Shown here: positions 18,570-27,496 of the stretch, piece after piece
Layout of the letters: each line of letters begins with the position of its first letter
Numbering within the stretch: the stretch's first letter is position 1
DNA from: Alphaproteobacteria bacterium
GTDB taxonomy: Bacteria; Pseudomonadota; Alphaproteobacteria; Micropepsales; Micropepsaceae
Length of the DNA: 46,655 nt
Assembly (NCBI GenBank): GCA_013389115.1
Contig: JACADY010000010.1
Coordinates: 1 to 46,655 of the forward strand
Reading direction: 5' to 3'
Position numbers and translations under genes: made by a program
Notes under the pieces: generated by a model
The model's database searches: none
Seen by the model: the letters and a program-made list of their open reading frames with translations, nothing else
What the model was told of the DNA's origin: nothing

Positions 18570-18584
18570 TTGAGGAGCGCTACC

Positions 18585-19130
18585 TCACGCCATTTCCAGG
18601 CGGGGCAGCGCTTCCTCGCCTTCCAGCGTCGCGGCGACGGCATGCACGACACTGGCGATGCGTATCGCGGCCTGGATCTGCTCGGCCGTCATGCCGTGGT
18701 CGCGCAGGATCTTCTCGTGGCTGTCGATGCACATGCCGCAGCCATTGATGGCCGAAACGGCGAGCGACCAAAGCTCGAAATCCGCCTTCTCGACGCCGGG
18801 CTTGCCGATCACGCTCATGCGCAGCCGCGCGGGTAAGGTGCGGTAGTCGGGGGAAGCCGCAAGGTGCGTGAAGCGATAATAGATGTTGTTCATGGCCATG
18901 ATCGAAGCGGCGGCGCGTGCGGCGTTCAGCGCTTCGGGAGAGAGCCGGGGCGCGAACTCGGCCATGATCGCGGCAATGGTGCGGGCGTGGCGGGTGGCAA
19001 GCGCCGTTGCAATGAAGGTGCCGGCCTTTTGCTGCTCGCTGAGGAGCGTCTCGCTGGCCAGGCTCGACAGATTGAGCTTCTGGTCCTTCGCATAGTCGGG
19101 AAGGGCTTCTTTCAGGGCTTCAAGGGACAT
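18585..19130 (-). CDS. ahpD: alkylhydroperoxidase AhpD
   Basis: A 181-residue all-helical carboxymuconolactone-decarboxylase-fold protein. The proton relay and redox pair match mycobacterial AhpD: E119, C131, C134 and H138 within [10 protein letters not shown]. AhpD reduces oxidised AhpC, taking electrons from a lipoamide-containing protein, and has weak peroxidase activity itself. The ATG follows GGAGACC; a GTG one codon earlier is possible. It lies 102 bases after ahpC on the same strand, with a hairpin repeat between, so the two work as a pair and no AhpF is needed. Confidence 0.92.
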   Translation of the reverse strand: MSLEALKEALPDYAKDQKLNLSSLASETLLSEQQKAGTFIATALATRHARTIAAIMAEFAPRLSPEALNAARAAASIMAMNNIYYRFTHLAASPDYRTLPARLRMSVIGKPGVEKADFELWSLAVSAINGCGMCIDSHEKILRDHGMTAEQIQAAIRIASVVHAVAATLEGEEALPRLEMA

Positions 19131-19166
19131 CACGGTCTCCGTTCTTCAAGGGGCCTGTCACCCCAA

Positions 19167-19190
19167 CCCTCTCCCGCAACGGGGAGAGGG
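19167..19190. repeat. 9-bp inverted repeat between ahpC and ahpD
   Basis: CCCTCTCCC and GGGAGAGGG form a perfect stem around a 6-base loop. Short stems of this sequence are common intergenic repeats in alphaproteobacterial genomes. It may cut or stabilise the ahpC-ahpD message so that AhpD is made at a lower level. Confidence 0.55.
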
Positions 19191-19232
19191 AGCACAGGTG
19201 CGAAGGCCATGCCTGTTGTGCTGCGGGTCTGA

Positions 19233-19775
19233 TCAGGCGGCGGGCTTCAAGACCTCTTCGCCCTTCTGCCAATTGCAGGGGCAGAGCTCATCGGTCTGGA
19301 GCGCGTCGAGCACGCGCAGGACTTCCTGCGGATTGCGGCCGACCGAGAGGTCCGTCACATAGGCAAAGCGGATGATCCCTTCGGGATCCACGATGAACGT
19401 CGCGCGCTTGGCAACGCCTTCCTGCACGTCGAGGACGCCCAAATCCACGGTGAGCTCACGCTTGATGTCGGCGAGCATGGGGAAGGGCAGGTCCTTCAGA
19501 TCGGCGTGATTCTGGCGCCAGGCGAGGTGGACGAACTCGCTGTCGGTCGAGACGCCATAGACGACGGCATCGCGGTCCTTGAACTCGCCGTAGAGCTTGC
19601 CAAAGGCGGCGATTTCGGTCGGGCAGACAAAGGTGAAATCCTTCGGCCAGAAAAACACGACCTTCCACTTGCCGGCATCGTCCTTTGAGGACAAATCCCT
19701 GAAAGCGGTCTTCATATCAGGGGACACTACGGCCTTTACGGCAAATTCCGGGAACTTGTCGCCAACAGTCAACAT
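19233..19775 (-). CDS. ahpC: peroxiredoxin AhpC
   Basis: A 180-residue typical 2-Cys peroxiredoxin that reduces hydrogen peroxide, organic peroxides and peroxynitrite. The peroxidatic C51 is in FTFVCPTE; the C-terminal pair C165/C167 in ELCPCNW gives three active-site cysteines, the arrangement of the mycobacterial AhpC that is recycled by AhpD. The start matches the family N-terminus MLTVGDKFPEF. The upstream region carries a palindrome resembling an Irr iron-control or OxyR site. ahpD lies immediately downstream. Confidence 0.94.
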   Translation of the reverse strand: MLTVGDKFPEFAVKAVVSPDMKTAFRDLSSKDDAGKWKVVFFWPKDFTFVCPTEIAAFGKLYGEFKDRDAVVYGVSTDSEFVHLAWRQNHADLKDLPFPMLADIKRELTVDLGVLDVQEGVAKRATFIVDPEGIIRFAYVTDLSVGRNPQEVLRVLDALQTDELCPCNWQKGEEVLKPAA

Positions 19776-19826
19776 CTTGTTACTCCAGGATAAAAGAAGC
19801 GCAGGGAGAAGCGCGCGGCTCTGAGA

Positions 19827-19843
19827 TTTAGAATTGTTCTATA
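19827..19843. promoter_or_regulatory. palindrome upstream of ahpC (Irr ICE-like or OxyR-like)
   Basis: TTTAGAATTGTTCTATA differs at one position from the perfect palindrome TTTAGAA-N3-TTCTAAA known as the iron control element bound by Irr in Rhizobiales. Read another way it is ATAG-N7-CTAA on the minus strand, one mismatch from an OxyR half site. It lies about 50-70 bases before the ahpC ATG, just after a TTGATA -35-like hexamer on the minus strand, so a bound regulator would touch the promoter. Confidence 0.5.
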
Positions 19844-19956
19844 AAATATCAAGCGGGTTTTTTGCGCTGCGGCAAAATGGCAGTGCACAGTGTTGAGGCC
19901 GCTCCCATGCCGGCTGGAGTGCGCGCCGCATCCTTCGCGGACGCAAGTGCGCGCCA

Positions 19957-20061
19957 TCATCCATCGAGGGCCGCCAGGAGCGGCCACCTCTAGGCAAGAG
20001 GACGTAAGTAAGACCTCATGCCTAGAGGTGCGGGGCGATGCCGAGCCGCGAAGGGTGAGGA
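19957..20061. repeat. intergenic palindromic repeat, module A
   Basis: A full-length module A with decayed left arm (TCATCCATCGAGGGCCG), central CACCTCTAGGCAAGAGG and right hairpin beginning CCTCATGCCTAGAGG and ending GCGAAGGGTGAGG. It fills much of the 370-base gap between ahpC and the yebC-type gene; the rest of that gap holds the ahpC promoter region and no other feature I can see. Confidence 0.75.
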
Positions 20062-20145
20062 CACCCTACGCCCGCTTGAAGGGAGCGCCGCTGGCGGAGT
20101 AGGAAGTGAGCTTCATCCGCCCCAGCATTTCCCTAGAGGCATTCG

Positions 20146-20898
20146 ATGGCTGGCCATAGTCAGTTCAAAAACATCATGTTCCGCAAGGGTGCGCAGGACA
20201 AAAAGCGCTCCAAGCTGTTCGCGCGCCTCGCCCGTGAAATCACCGTCGCGGCCAAGCAGGGGCTGCCCGATCCTGCGATGAACCCCAAGCTGCGCGCGGC
20301 CATCGCCGCGGCGCGCAAGGAGAACATGCCCAAGGACAATATCGACCGCGCGATCAAGAAGTCGCAAGGCGCGGACGCGGAGAACTATGACGAGGTGCGC
20401 TATGAGGGGCGGGGGCCGGGGGGCGTTGCGCTCATCGTCGAGGCCTTGACCGACAACCGCAACCGCACGGCGGGCGAGGTGCGCTCGATCTTCTCCAAGC
20501 ATGGCGGGGCGATGGCCGAGAACGGCTCGGTGTCCTTCATGTTTCAGCGCGTGGGCGCGATCCAGTATCCGCTCGAGAAGGGCTCGAATGATGCAATGCT
20601 CGAAGTCGCGCTCGAGGCGGGGGCCGATGACTGCGTGACGAGCGCGGAGGGGCATGAGTTCGTCTGTGCGCCGGATGATTTCGCGGCGGTGCGCGATGCG
20701 CTTGAAAAGGCGCTGGGGCCGGCCTCCGGCTCTCGCATCGTGTGGAAACCACAAACGATGACGGCCGTCGACGATGACGACACCGCGCGCGGCCTCATGA
20801 AGCTCATCGACGCGCTCGATGAGAACGATGATGTCAGCGATGTCTATGCCAATTTCGACATGAGCGAGGAGCAGATGGCCCGGCTCAGCGAGGGCTAG
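20146..20898 (+). CDS. yebC: YebC/PmpR family protein
   Basis: A 250-residue cytosolic three-domain protein of the YebC family ([23 protein letters not shown] at the start; [51 protein letters not shown]). Members were first described as DNA-binding regulators of quinolone signalling and of ruvC, and later work ties YebC to relief of ribosome stalling at prolines, so it may complement EF-P encoded at 4090. It lies upstream of ruvCAB as in many bacteria, with a cytochrome c gene on the other strand between. AGAGG precedes the ATG. Confidence 0.93.
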   Translation: MAGHSQFKNIMFRKGAQDKKRSKLFARLAREITVAAKQGLPDPAMNPKLRAAIAAARKENMPKDNIDRAIKKSQGADAENYDEVRYEGRGPGGVALIVEALTDNRNRTAGEVRSIFSKHGGAMAENGSVSFMFQRVGAIQYPLEKGSNDAMLEVALEAGADDCVTSAEGHEFVCAPDDFAAVRDALEKALGPASGSRIVWKPQTMTAVDDDDTARGLMKLIDALDENDDVSDVYANFDMSEEQMARLSEG

Positions 20899-21238
20899 GC
20901 GCCGGCGTCAGCGTCTGTAAGTAGGCGATGAAATCCGCCGCTTCCTCGGGCGACAATTTCATCTCATGAACGGTCTCATCCTGCGGCGGATGAGAGGCGA
21001 TGATCCCCGTCGTCAAGGCCGTTTTCAGGTCTTCTGACGTCCAGCGCTCCAGCACCTTGCGGAAAGGGTAGGCGCCCGGATAGGGGCTCGCCGTTGCCTC
21101 ATCGAGGGCATGGCACCGTGCGCAGCGCGTTTTTGCAATCTCGCCCCCGCGTGCGGACGAGGCGTCCTCGGCCCGTGCAGGAAGGCCAATCATGACTATC
21201 GTGCTCGCGCAGGCGATCAGAGCAATCTTGAAGCGCAT
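20885..21238 (-). CDS. small periplasmic cytochrome c
   Basis: A 117-residue exported class I cytochrome c. It has a signal peptide (about 1-23, ending LPARA), a single haem site CARCH (C39, C42, H43), and a probable distal methionine M93 in HEMKLSPEE. The C-terminal helix ([10 protein letters not shown]) matches the c-type fold. It is probably a soluble electron carrier; no oxidase or dehydrogenase partner is adjacent. The start is the ATG opening the signal peptide, not an upstream in-frame ATG. Its 3' end overlaps the yebC 3' end by 14 bases in convergent orientation. Confidence 0.87.
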   Translation of the reverse strand: MRFKIALIACASTIVMIGLPARAEDASSARGGEIAKTRCARCHALDEATASPYPGAYPFRKVLERWTSEDLKTALTTGIIASHPPQDETVHEMKLSPEEAADFIAYLQTLTPAPSPR

Positions 21239-21345
21239 GGAAGGTCCCAGAATTCGCGTTGATTCTCTATGATACAATGCGCTGGCCTTGCCAAACCGCA
21301 AATGGACTTGCCGTCACAGGGGGTGTCACGCACACTCGCGTCATG

Positions 21346-21360
21346 ATTCTCTTTTTGTTC
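21346..21360. promoter_or_regulatory. LexA-like direct repeat ahead of ruvC
   Basis: ATTC-N7-GTTC is one base off the alphaproteobacterial LexA box GTTC-N7-GTTC. It ends 5 bases before the ruvC ATG, very close for an operator, so the transcript would have to be leaderless or nearly so. SOS control of ruvCAB is known in other bacteria; here it is suggestive only. Confidence 0.35.
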
Positions 21361-21365
21361 CTGTC

Positions 21366-21875
21366 ATGATCGGCGCCGTTCGCATTTTGGGTCTTGATCC
21401 GGGCCTGCAGCGGACCGGCTATGGCGTCATCGATGTCAAGGGCTCGCATCTCGTTCATGTGGCCCATGGCGTCGTCACGTCGGACAGGGCGTTGCCGCTC
21501 GCCCAGCGTCTCTTGCAATTGCACGTGGCGATCACACAGATCATCCTCGACTTGCGGCCCGAGGAAGCGGCGGTCGAGCAGACCTTTGTGTCCAAGGATG
21601 CCGTCGCCACGCTGAAGCTGGGGCAGGCGCGGGCGATCGCGCTGCTGGTGCCGGCGCAGCACGGACTTGCGGTTGCCGAGTATGCGCCCAACATGGTCAA
21701 GAAGTCGGTCGTCGGGGTTGGCCATGCGGAAAAGGAACAGGTGCAGGCGATGATCCGCATCCTCTTGCCCAAATGCGTGCTCAAGAGCGCTGATGCGGCC
21801 GATGCGCTCGCGGTTGCGATCACGCATGCCCATCACGCGCCGCAACGGCTTCATCCCGGCATGAGCGTGTCATGA
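21366..21875 (+). CDS. ruvC: Holliday junction endonuclease RuvC
   Basis: A 169-residue dimeric nuclease that cuts Holliday junctions. The four acidic catalytic residues are recognisable: D11 ([12 protein letters not shown]), E71 (AAVEQTF), and D143/D146 ([12 protein letters not shown]). The start is the ATG that leaves five residues ahead of the first strand. Its stop overlaps ruvA as ATGA, giving tight coupling in ruvCAB. Confidence 0.95.
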   Translation: MIGAVRILGLDPGLQRTGYGVIDVKGSHLVHVAHGVVTSDRALPLAQRLLQLHVAITQIILDLRPEEAAVEQTFVSKDAVATLKLGQARAIALLVPAQHGLAVAEYAPNMVKKSVVGVGHAEKEQVQAMIRILLPKCVLKSADAADALAVAITHAHHAPQRLHPGMSVS

Positions 21876-22489
21876 TCGGCAAATTGACCGGCCGGGTCGA
21901 CGACAAGGGCAGCGACCATGTGCTCATCGATGTGCATGGGGTGGGCTATCTTGTCGCGTGCGCGACGACGACATTGGAGCGGCTTGCGCAAGATGCGGTT
22001 GCGACCCTTCTCATCGAAACCCAGGTGCGCGAGGATGCGATCCGGCTCTTCGGCTTTGCAAGCGCGGAGGAGCGCGACTGGTTTCGCCTGTTGCAGAACG
22101 TGCAGGGCGTCGGGGCAAAGGTCGCGCTCAACGTGCTCAGCGTATGCCCGCCGGCGGCACTGCAGCGCGCGATCGTGATGCAGGACAAGGCAAGCGTCGG
22201 CCGGGCGCCGGGGGTGGGGCCAAAACTTGCCCAGCGCATCGTTGCTGAACTCAAGGACAAGGTGCCCGCGCTTTCCCAGCCTTTGCCCGTTGCCGCGGTG
22301 GCGGGAGCAAAGGCTGCGGCGACGCGCCCCAGCCTGAGCGCGGCGGGCGAGGCCGTCTCGGCGCTCATCAATCTTGGCTATGCGCAAAGCGAGGCGGCCG
22401 AGGCGGTGTCGGCGGCGCTTGCGGCGGCGGGCGATGGCGCCGGTGTCGAAGCGCTCATCCGCTCGGGGCTGAAGGAACTCTCGCGATGA
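21872..22489 (+). CDS. ruvA: Holliday junction DNA helicase subunit RuvA
   Basis: A 205-residue junction-binding protein that forms tetramers on four-way DNA and recruits the RuvB motor. The OB-fold start [20 protein letters not shown], helix-hairpin-helix motifs ([18 protein letters not shown] and [19 protein letters not shown]) and the C-terminal three-helix RuvB-binding domain ([18 protein letters not shown]) are all present after an Ala-rich linker. Overlaps ruvC by 4 bases; ruvB follows 37 bases later. Confidence 0.95.
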   Translation: MIGKLTGRVDDKGSDHVLIDVHGVGYLVACATTTLERLAQDAVATLLIETQVREDAIRLFGFASAEERDWFRLLQNVQGVGAKVALNVLSVCPPAALQRAIVMQDKASVGRAPGVGPKLAQRIVAELKDKVPALSQPLPVAAVAGAKAAATRPSLSAAGEAVSALINLGYAQSEAAEAVSAALAAAGDGAGVEALIRSGLKELSR

Positions 22490-22526
22490 TGATCCGTAGG
22501 CAGACTATTTATGGGAGGCCCGGCTG

Positions 22527-23579
22527 ATGGCCTCGCCCCGTCTCATCGAAGCGGAGAGCCAGCCCGGCGATGGCAGCGAGGCTTCGTTGCGGCCGCAGAG
22601 CCTCGATGCCTTTATCGGGCAGGCACAGGCGCGGGCAAATCTCAAAGTGTTCATCGAAGCGGCGCGGGCGCGGGGCGATGCGCTCGACCATGTGCTCTTT
22701 TATGGACCGCCAGGGCTTGGCAAGACGACGCTCGCGCAGATCGTCGCCCGGGAGATGGGCGCCAATTTCCGCGCGACCTCAGGGCCTGTCATTGCGAGGG
22801 CCGGCGATCTCGCCGCGCTGCTCACCAATCTTCAGGCGCGGGACGTGCTCTTCATCGATGAGATCCACCGGCTCTCGCCGGCGGTCGAGGAAATCCTCTA
22901 TCCGGCCATGGAGGACTATCAGCTCGACCTCATCATCGGCGAGGGGCCGGCGGCGCGCTCGGTCAAGATCGACCTGCAACCCTTCACGCTTGTGGGTGCA
23001 ACGACGCGCTCAGGCCTCATCACGAAGCCCTTGCGTGACCGGTTCGGCATTCAGGTGCGGCTCGAATTCTATTCGCCGGAAGAGCTCGGCGAGGTCGTGA
23101 TGCGCGGCGGGCGGGTGCTTGGCGCGGCGATCACGCCGGATGGCGCGGCCGAAATCGCGCGGCGATCGCGGGGCACGCCGCGCGTCGCGGGGCGCCTTTT
23201 GAGGCGCGTGCGCGACTTCATGGCGGTTGAGGGTGCGCCCGCAATCGATCAGCGACTCGCCGCCATGGCGCTCCTGCGGCTCGAGGTTGATCCGCGCGGG
23301 CTCGATGCGTTCGACCATCGCTATCTCACGCTCATCGCCGAGAATTATGGCGGCGGGCCTGTCGGCATCGAGACGATCTCTGCGGCGCTTGGCGAGCCGC
23401 GTGACACGATCGAGGATATCGTCGAGCCCTATCTCATCCAGCAAGGCCTCCTTCAGCGCACGCCGCGCGGGCGGATGCTGACAGGGCCTGCCTTTGCACA
23501 TTTGGGGCTTGCCGACCCTCGCGGCGTTTCGCAAACAGGTCTTTTCGATCAGCCTGGGGCGGAGGCGTGCGATGTCTGA
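22527..23579 (+). CDS. ruvB: Holliday junction branch migration ATPase RuvB
   Basis: A 350-residue hexameric AAA+ motor. Walker [12 protein letters not shown] (K66), Walker [11 protein letters not shown] (D111, E112), sensor and arginine finger in [18 protein letters not shown], and the C-terminal winged helix ([13 protein letters not shown]) that contacts DNA. It drives branch migration with RuvA. The last 8 bases overlap the ybgC start, so recombination and tol-cluster genes are transcribed together. Confidence 0.96.
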   Translation: MASPRLIEAESQPGDGSEASLRPQSLDAFIGQAQARANLKVFIEAARARGDALDHVLFYGPPGLGKTTLAQIVAREMGANFRATSGPVIARAGDLAALLTNLQARDVLFIDEIHRLSPAVEEILYPAMEDYQLDLIIGEGPAARSVKIDLQPFTLVGATTRSGLITKPLRDRFGIQVRLEFYSPEELGEVVMRGGRVLGAAITPDGAAEIARRSRGTPRVAGRLLRRVRDFMAVEGAPAIDQRLAAMALLRLEVDPRGLDAFDHRYLTLIAENYGGGPVGIETISAALGEPRDTIEDIVEPYLIQQGLLQRTPRGRMLTGPAFAHLGLADPRGVSQTGLFDQPGAEACDV

Positions 23580-24033
23580 GCGGGAGCTGCGCATCAGCGG
23601 CCGGTTCGAGGGCAGGGTTCATCTCCTGCCGATCCGCGTCTATTACGAAGACACCGATGTGTCCGGGATCGTCTATCACGCCAATTATTTGCGCTATTTC
23701 GAGCGCGGGCGGTCGGAGTTCCTGCGGCTCGCCGGCATCCACCACATGGTGATGCTGACGGGCGATGAGCCGCTCGCCTGGACGATCCGGAACGTGACGC
23801 TCGATTATCGCCGGCCCGCGCGGCTCGATGATGTGCTCGAGGTGCACACGCGCTTCGTTGAACTCTCCGGCGCACGCATGACGGCCTCGCAGGCGATCAG
23901 GAAAGGCGGCCATGATCTCGTGCGGGCGCGCGTCGAGGCGGCCGTCATCACCATGGACGGGAAGCCGCGCCGCATTCCCGCCGATGTGCGCGCAAAGATG
24001 CTTCCCTATCTCGATGAAGCGCTGGCGGACTAA
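23572..24033 (+). CDS. ybgC: tol-pal system acyl-CoA thioesterase YbgC
   Basis: A 153-residue hot-dog-fold thioesterase that usually heads the tol-pal cluster and acts on acyl-CoA or acyl-ACP. The active-site strand and helix [24 protein letters not shown] give D27 and H36 in their expected places. The N-terminal extension of about 20 residues is typical of alphaproteobacterial forms. ATG overlaps the ruvB stop. Here tolQ is not next: an EAL-like gene and a minus-strand gene intervene. Confidence 0.92.
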   Translation: MSERELRISGRFEGRVHLLPIRVYYEDTDVSGIVYHANYLRYFERGRSEFLRLAGIHHMVMLTGDEPLAWTIRNVTLDYRRPARLDDVLEVHTRFVELSGARMTASQAIRKGGHDLVRARVEAAVITMDGKPRRIPADVRAKMLPYLDEALAD

Positions 24034-24088
24034 GACCGCGGGCAAATTTCCGTATGTGGTCTGCTTGGCGAGACGCGAAGGGCTTGCG

Positions 24089-24184
24089 CCTCATCCTTCG
24101 AGGGCCGCGAAGGCGGCCACCTCAGGATGAGGAATTAAGTCCTCACCCAGAGGTGCAAGCCCTTGCGAGCCGCGAAGGGTGAGG
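24089..24184. repeat. intergenic palindromic repeat, module A
   Basis: The clearest copy of module A. Hairpin 1 has arms CCTCATCCTTCGAGG and CCTCAGGATGAGG around a GGCCGC..GCGGCC inner stem; hairpin 2 runs from CCTCACCCAGAGGTG to CGCGAAGGGTGAGG. The spacer is about 8 A/T-rich bases. No module B follows. Confidence 0.85.
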
Positions 24185-24326
24185 ACGCAGGACACGGTGC
24201 TCGCCATCCTCTGGGCGCGGTTAATGTCAGTTTGTTTCAGGCTTCGTTAAGATGCTGGGCCAATCCTAGGTCGTACTGTTCCTCAATGCACGCGTGGGCC
24301 GCGTGTGGGGGCGAGCAAACGACACG

Positions 24327-25631
24327 ATGACCCTACCGATCGAAATCAGTTCTGGGCTCAAGGATCTACTCCGCGGCGTCATTCAGGAGCGGGGCAATAT
24401 CGACCTTGCACGCGTGCAAGTCGTCAATCTGAGCGAATTGGACGGCCAGCCCGGGCGTTCTGTCGAGCGCTACAAAGAAGTCGCAAAGAGTCATATCCAG
24501 CAGCATCTGACGAAGGACGATCTCCTCATTCCCTATGCCGGGGGATATCTCGTCCTTTATGGCCGGGTCAGCGGCCATGCGGCGGATGTCGCCTCGGCTG
24601 CCCTGACCCGTTCGCTGACCGAACGGTTTTATGGCGAAAAGGGGCTGCAGGGCCTTAGCGCGCAGGCGAGCCATCTCGTCATGACCGCCGAGGAGGTCAT
24701 GCGCGAGATCAGCCTGCAGCTGCCCGAGCCGGTCAACGAGCCTGCTCCGGCGCCGCGTGGCGGGGCGAGGGGCAGTCTGCCCAAGATCACGCCGCCCAAA
24801 CTCAGCGCACGGGACAGCGAGGCGCCAGCCGCCTTTTTCCCCACAAGCCCGCGCGCGGCCCAGGCGATGAGACCGATCGAAGTCGTCACGGCCGAGGATT
24901 TTTCTTCCTTCTCCATTCGCTTTCAGCCCGTCTGGGACCTGAAGAAAGGTCTTCTGCACACCTATTGGGCGGTGCCGGAGGGCGATGTGCCGCTGATCGG
25001 CGCCGACTATATGAACCTGCCCAAATCGAAGCGGCAGACCCTGCACCGCTATGAGCTCATGACGATCGATGACGCACTCGATGCCTTTTCGGATGCGATC
25101 TCGGAGGGGCGAAAATGGGTGCTGGGGGTGACCTTCAGTTTCCAGTCACTCGCCGATGTGACGACCAGGATCGAGCTCTATCAGCGGCTCAACAAGATTT
25201 CGGTGCCGTACCGGCGCTATGTGGCGGTGCGCATCGATGGCGTCGTTGCGGGCGCGCCCATGAATTATTTGACCGAGTGGGTGCTTTCGATCAAAGGCAT
25301 CGGGTTTCAGGTGGTCGTGAGCTTTTCGTGGGATAACCCTGCGTGGCGCGAAATCGCGGCGTGCGGGCCGGACACGCTTTCCATCCCCTGGCCGCGAAGA
25401 GGCCTGCAAGCGCGCAAGGAAGACGTGATTGCCCGCCTTAAGAGCCTTGTCGAAGCGGGGGCCATGATGCGCGCGCGGGTCTGTGTCGAAGATGTGAGGG
25501 CGAGGGAAGAAGTCGCGGTGTGTTTCGCGGCCAAGGTCGACTATCTCGCCGGCGAGGTTCTGCCGCTTGAAACACTGCCCCGGGGCGTCGTGACGCTCAC
25601 CCCCTCCGACATGGCGGCGCGGCTGCGCTGA
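24327..25631 (+). CDS. degenerate EAL-domain protein in the tol cluster
   Basis: A 434-residue protein without a signal peptide. Residues about 1-130 are a mixed alpha/beta N-terminal domain of unknown type (QERGNIDLARVQVV; GGYLVLYGRVSG); a Pro-rich linker follows. Residues about 195-430 align in order with the EAL phosphodiesterase fold: FSIRFQPVWDLKKGLLHTYW (like YQPIVDL), RYELMTIDDALDAF, VLGVTFSFQSLAD (like VNLSxxxL), YVAVRIDGVV (in place of ExTE), VVVSF and VDYLAGEVL (like VDxxQGY). The EAL, DDFG and other metal-binding residues are missing, so c-di-GMP hydrolysis is unlikely; a sensor or structural role is inferred. Confidence 0.7.
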   Translation: MTLPIEISSGLKDLLRGVIQERGNIDLARVQVVNLSELDGQPGRSVERYKEVAKSHIQQHLTKDDLLIPYAGGYLVLYGRVSGHAADVASAALTRSLTERFYGEKGLQGLSAQASHLVMTAEEVMREISLQLPEPVNEPAPAPRGGARGSLPKITPPKLSARDSEAPAAFFPTSPRAAQAMRPIEVVTAEDFSSFSIRFQPVWDLKKGLLHTYWAVPEGDVPLIGADYMNLPKSKRQTLHRYELMTIDDALDAFSDAISEGRKWVLGVTFSFQSLADVTTRIELYQRLNKISVPYRRYVAVRIDGVVAGAPMNYLTEWVLSIKGIGFQVVVSFSWDNPAWREIAACGPDTLSIPWPRRGLQARKEDVIARLKSLVEAGAMMRARVCVEDVRAREEVAVCFAAKVDYLAGEVLPLETLPRGVVTLTPSDMAARLR

Positions 25632-25812
25632 ATTTGCGCTTGTCCCGCGCCCCCTTCCGCGAGATTTCCATGTATTGAAGGACATTCATTCACAGTTGCC
25701 GCGTTCAGCCTTGGAGACTTCGTCTTCCTCGTCTTTTTCGTGCTGTTCCTGGCGCTCGCGCAGAAGAAATGACACCGGTGACCTGGCGATCGAAAGAGGC
25801 CGCGCAAGTCCG

Positions 25813-26394
25813 TCATTCCTCACCATAGGATACTGCCGGCGTCCGGCGGCCCACGATCTGGGCGTGCATCGTCGCGCAGTCGAAAGTCTCGGCCATCGTG
25901 TCCGCCGCCTTGCGCGCCAGAGCGTTCGCGTCGGGGTTCGCCCGTGCATCGATATAGGCCATGTGGCAGGTCGCGCCCGGCGCCAGCTTCGTCACGACGA
26001 GGACCTGCACGTCTTGGTCCTCGAATGCAGAGGCATCGAGACGATAGCGCAGGATCGTCGCCACCGGCGTCATGCTGGCGTCATCGTTCTTGCGCAGACG
26101 CCATTCGAGCTTTTCGCCAATCACGTTGAAGGGTGGAAGCGTCTGCGTCGCGGCCATTTCGTTCGCGGCATTCTCGCCGAAGGAAACATAATAGCGCAGG
26201 TCGCCTTCCGATACCCAGACGGGCATGCCCTCATAGCCCTTGCATTGCCAGATCGCCCAGGCCTCCTCCTCGTTGCTGTCCAGCAGAGGGCATTGATCAA
26301 CGTTCAAATCGGTATAGGCGCTCGTCATCTCGCCGGCATGGGCCGCGGTTAACGGCATCAGCAACGAAAGTGCCATGAAAATCGGCATGCGCAT
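25813..26394 (-). CDS. secreted conserved hypothetical protein
   Basis: A 193-residue protein with a clear signal peptide (MRMPIFMALSLLMPLTAAHA, cleavage before GEM) and four cysteines in the mature part (near QCPLL, WQCKGY, ATCHM, FDCAT), which could form two periplasmic disulfides. No known domain is recognised. The ATG follows GGGGGA. It sits on the minus strand between the EAL-like gene and tolQ, so it is not part of the tol operon, but it shares the divergent upstream region with tolQ. Confidence 0.75.
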   Translation of the reverse strand: MRMPIFMALSLLMPLTAAHAGEMTSAYTDLNVDQCPLLDSNEEEAWAIWQCKGYEGMPVWVSEGDLRYYVSFGENAANEMAATQTLPPFNVIGEKLEWRLRKNDDASMTPVATILRYRLDASAFEDQDVQVLVVTKLAPGATCHMAYIDARANPDANALARKAADTMAETFDCATMHAQIVGRRTPAVSYGEE

Positions 26395-26656
26395 TGGCGT
26401 TCCCCCCTCAACATGACAAGCAGTTTAGCAGAACAAAGCAAAAAGCATTGTGACGCGTGACAAATGCTTACGCTTTGATGATAAGGCTCGTCCTCAGATT
26501 TGGGCCGCGGCGCGTTCGGCGGGGTGCGCCGGTTCCTTCGTCAGGGGGGCGCCCAAATTTCGACAAGTTTGGCTTTAATGTGGCTCGCGCCGGTCATGAG
26601 CCCTCCGGCGGAATTGCGGTCGGATTCGCGCGAGCGTCAAGAGTTGAAGGACGACG

Positions 26657-27496
26657 ATGGAACTTCATGACATCGCGCAGTGGTTGATGAGCCATGACCT
26701 TAGCGCACTCCACTTCCTTACCCATTTTCTCGCCCAGGACCCTGGGATCGAGCCTGCGCCGCTGCAACCGGTTGACACCAACACGGTGGGGCAGCAGGGG
26801 CCGGGGTTCCATGCGAACGACTTTTCGTTCTGGTCGCTCTTCATGCGCGCCGATCTCGTCGGCAAGTCGGTCATCGTGATCCTCATCGTCGCCTCGTTCT
26901 GGTCATGGGCGATCATTTTCGACAAATGGTGGCGCTATTCCTCGCTCGGCTCAAAGGCCGACCGCTTCGAGGCCGTGTTCTGGTCGGGCAAGTCGCTCGA
27001 TGATCTCTATCAGAATCTCGGCGCGAAACCCGATCACCCGATGGCGACCGTGTTCGTCGCCGCCATGCGGGAATGGCGGCGCTCATTCGAGGCTGGCACG
27101 GTCACGCAATCGCTTGCCCCTTCGATCCGCCAACGACTCGACAAGGTAATGTCGGTGACGATCTCGCGTGAGCTGACCTCGGCCGAGCGCTATCTCTCCT
27201 TTCTTGCAACGGTGGGCTCAACAGCGCCGTTCGTCGGCCTGTTCGGCACGGTGTGGGGCATCATGAACTCGTTCCGCGCCATCGCAGGGACACATAATAC
27301 GAGCCTCGATGTGGTCGCGCCGGGGATCGCCGAAGCGCTGTTCGCCACCGCCCTCGGCCTGCTTGCGGCCATCCCGGCCGTCATCTTCTACAACAGTCTT
27401 TCAACCAAGCTGTCGCGCTATTCCTCTCGGCTCGAGGGTTTTGCCGACGAGTTCTCGGCGATCCTGTCGCGGCAGCTCGATGAGAGGGCGCGCTGA
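26657..27496 (+). CDS. tolQ: Tol-Pal proton channel subunit TolQ
   Basis: A 279-residue inner-membrane protein with three transmembrane helices (about 70-92, 180-200 and 230-252), including the MotA/TolQ/ExbB core SFLATVGSTAPFVGLFGTVWGI split around its Thr/Pro residues. With TolR it forms the proton-driven motor that pulls on TolA during division and outer-membrane constriction. The N-terminal extension of about 55 residues before helix 1 is normal for alphaproteobacteria. AAGGAC precedes the ATG; the stop overlaps tolR by one base (TGATG). Confidence 0.95.
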   Translation: MELHDIAQWLMSHDLSALHFLTHFLAQDPGIEPAPLQPVDTNTVGQQGPGFHANDFSFWSLFMRADLVGKSVIVILIVASFWSWAIIFDKWWRYSSLGSKADRFEAVFWSGKSLDDLYQNLGAKPDHPMATVFVAAMREWRRSFEAGTVTQSLAPSIRQRLDKVMSVTISRELTSAERYLSFLATVGSTAPFVGLFGTVWGIMNSFRAIAGTHNTSLDVVAPGIAEALFATALGLLAAIPAVIFYNSLSTKLSRYSSRLEGFADEFSAILSRQLDERAR

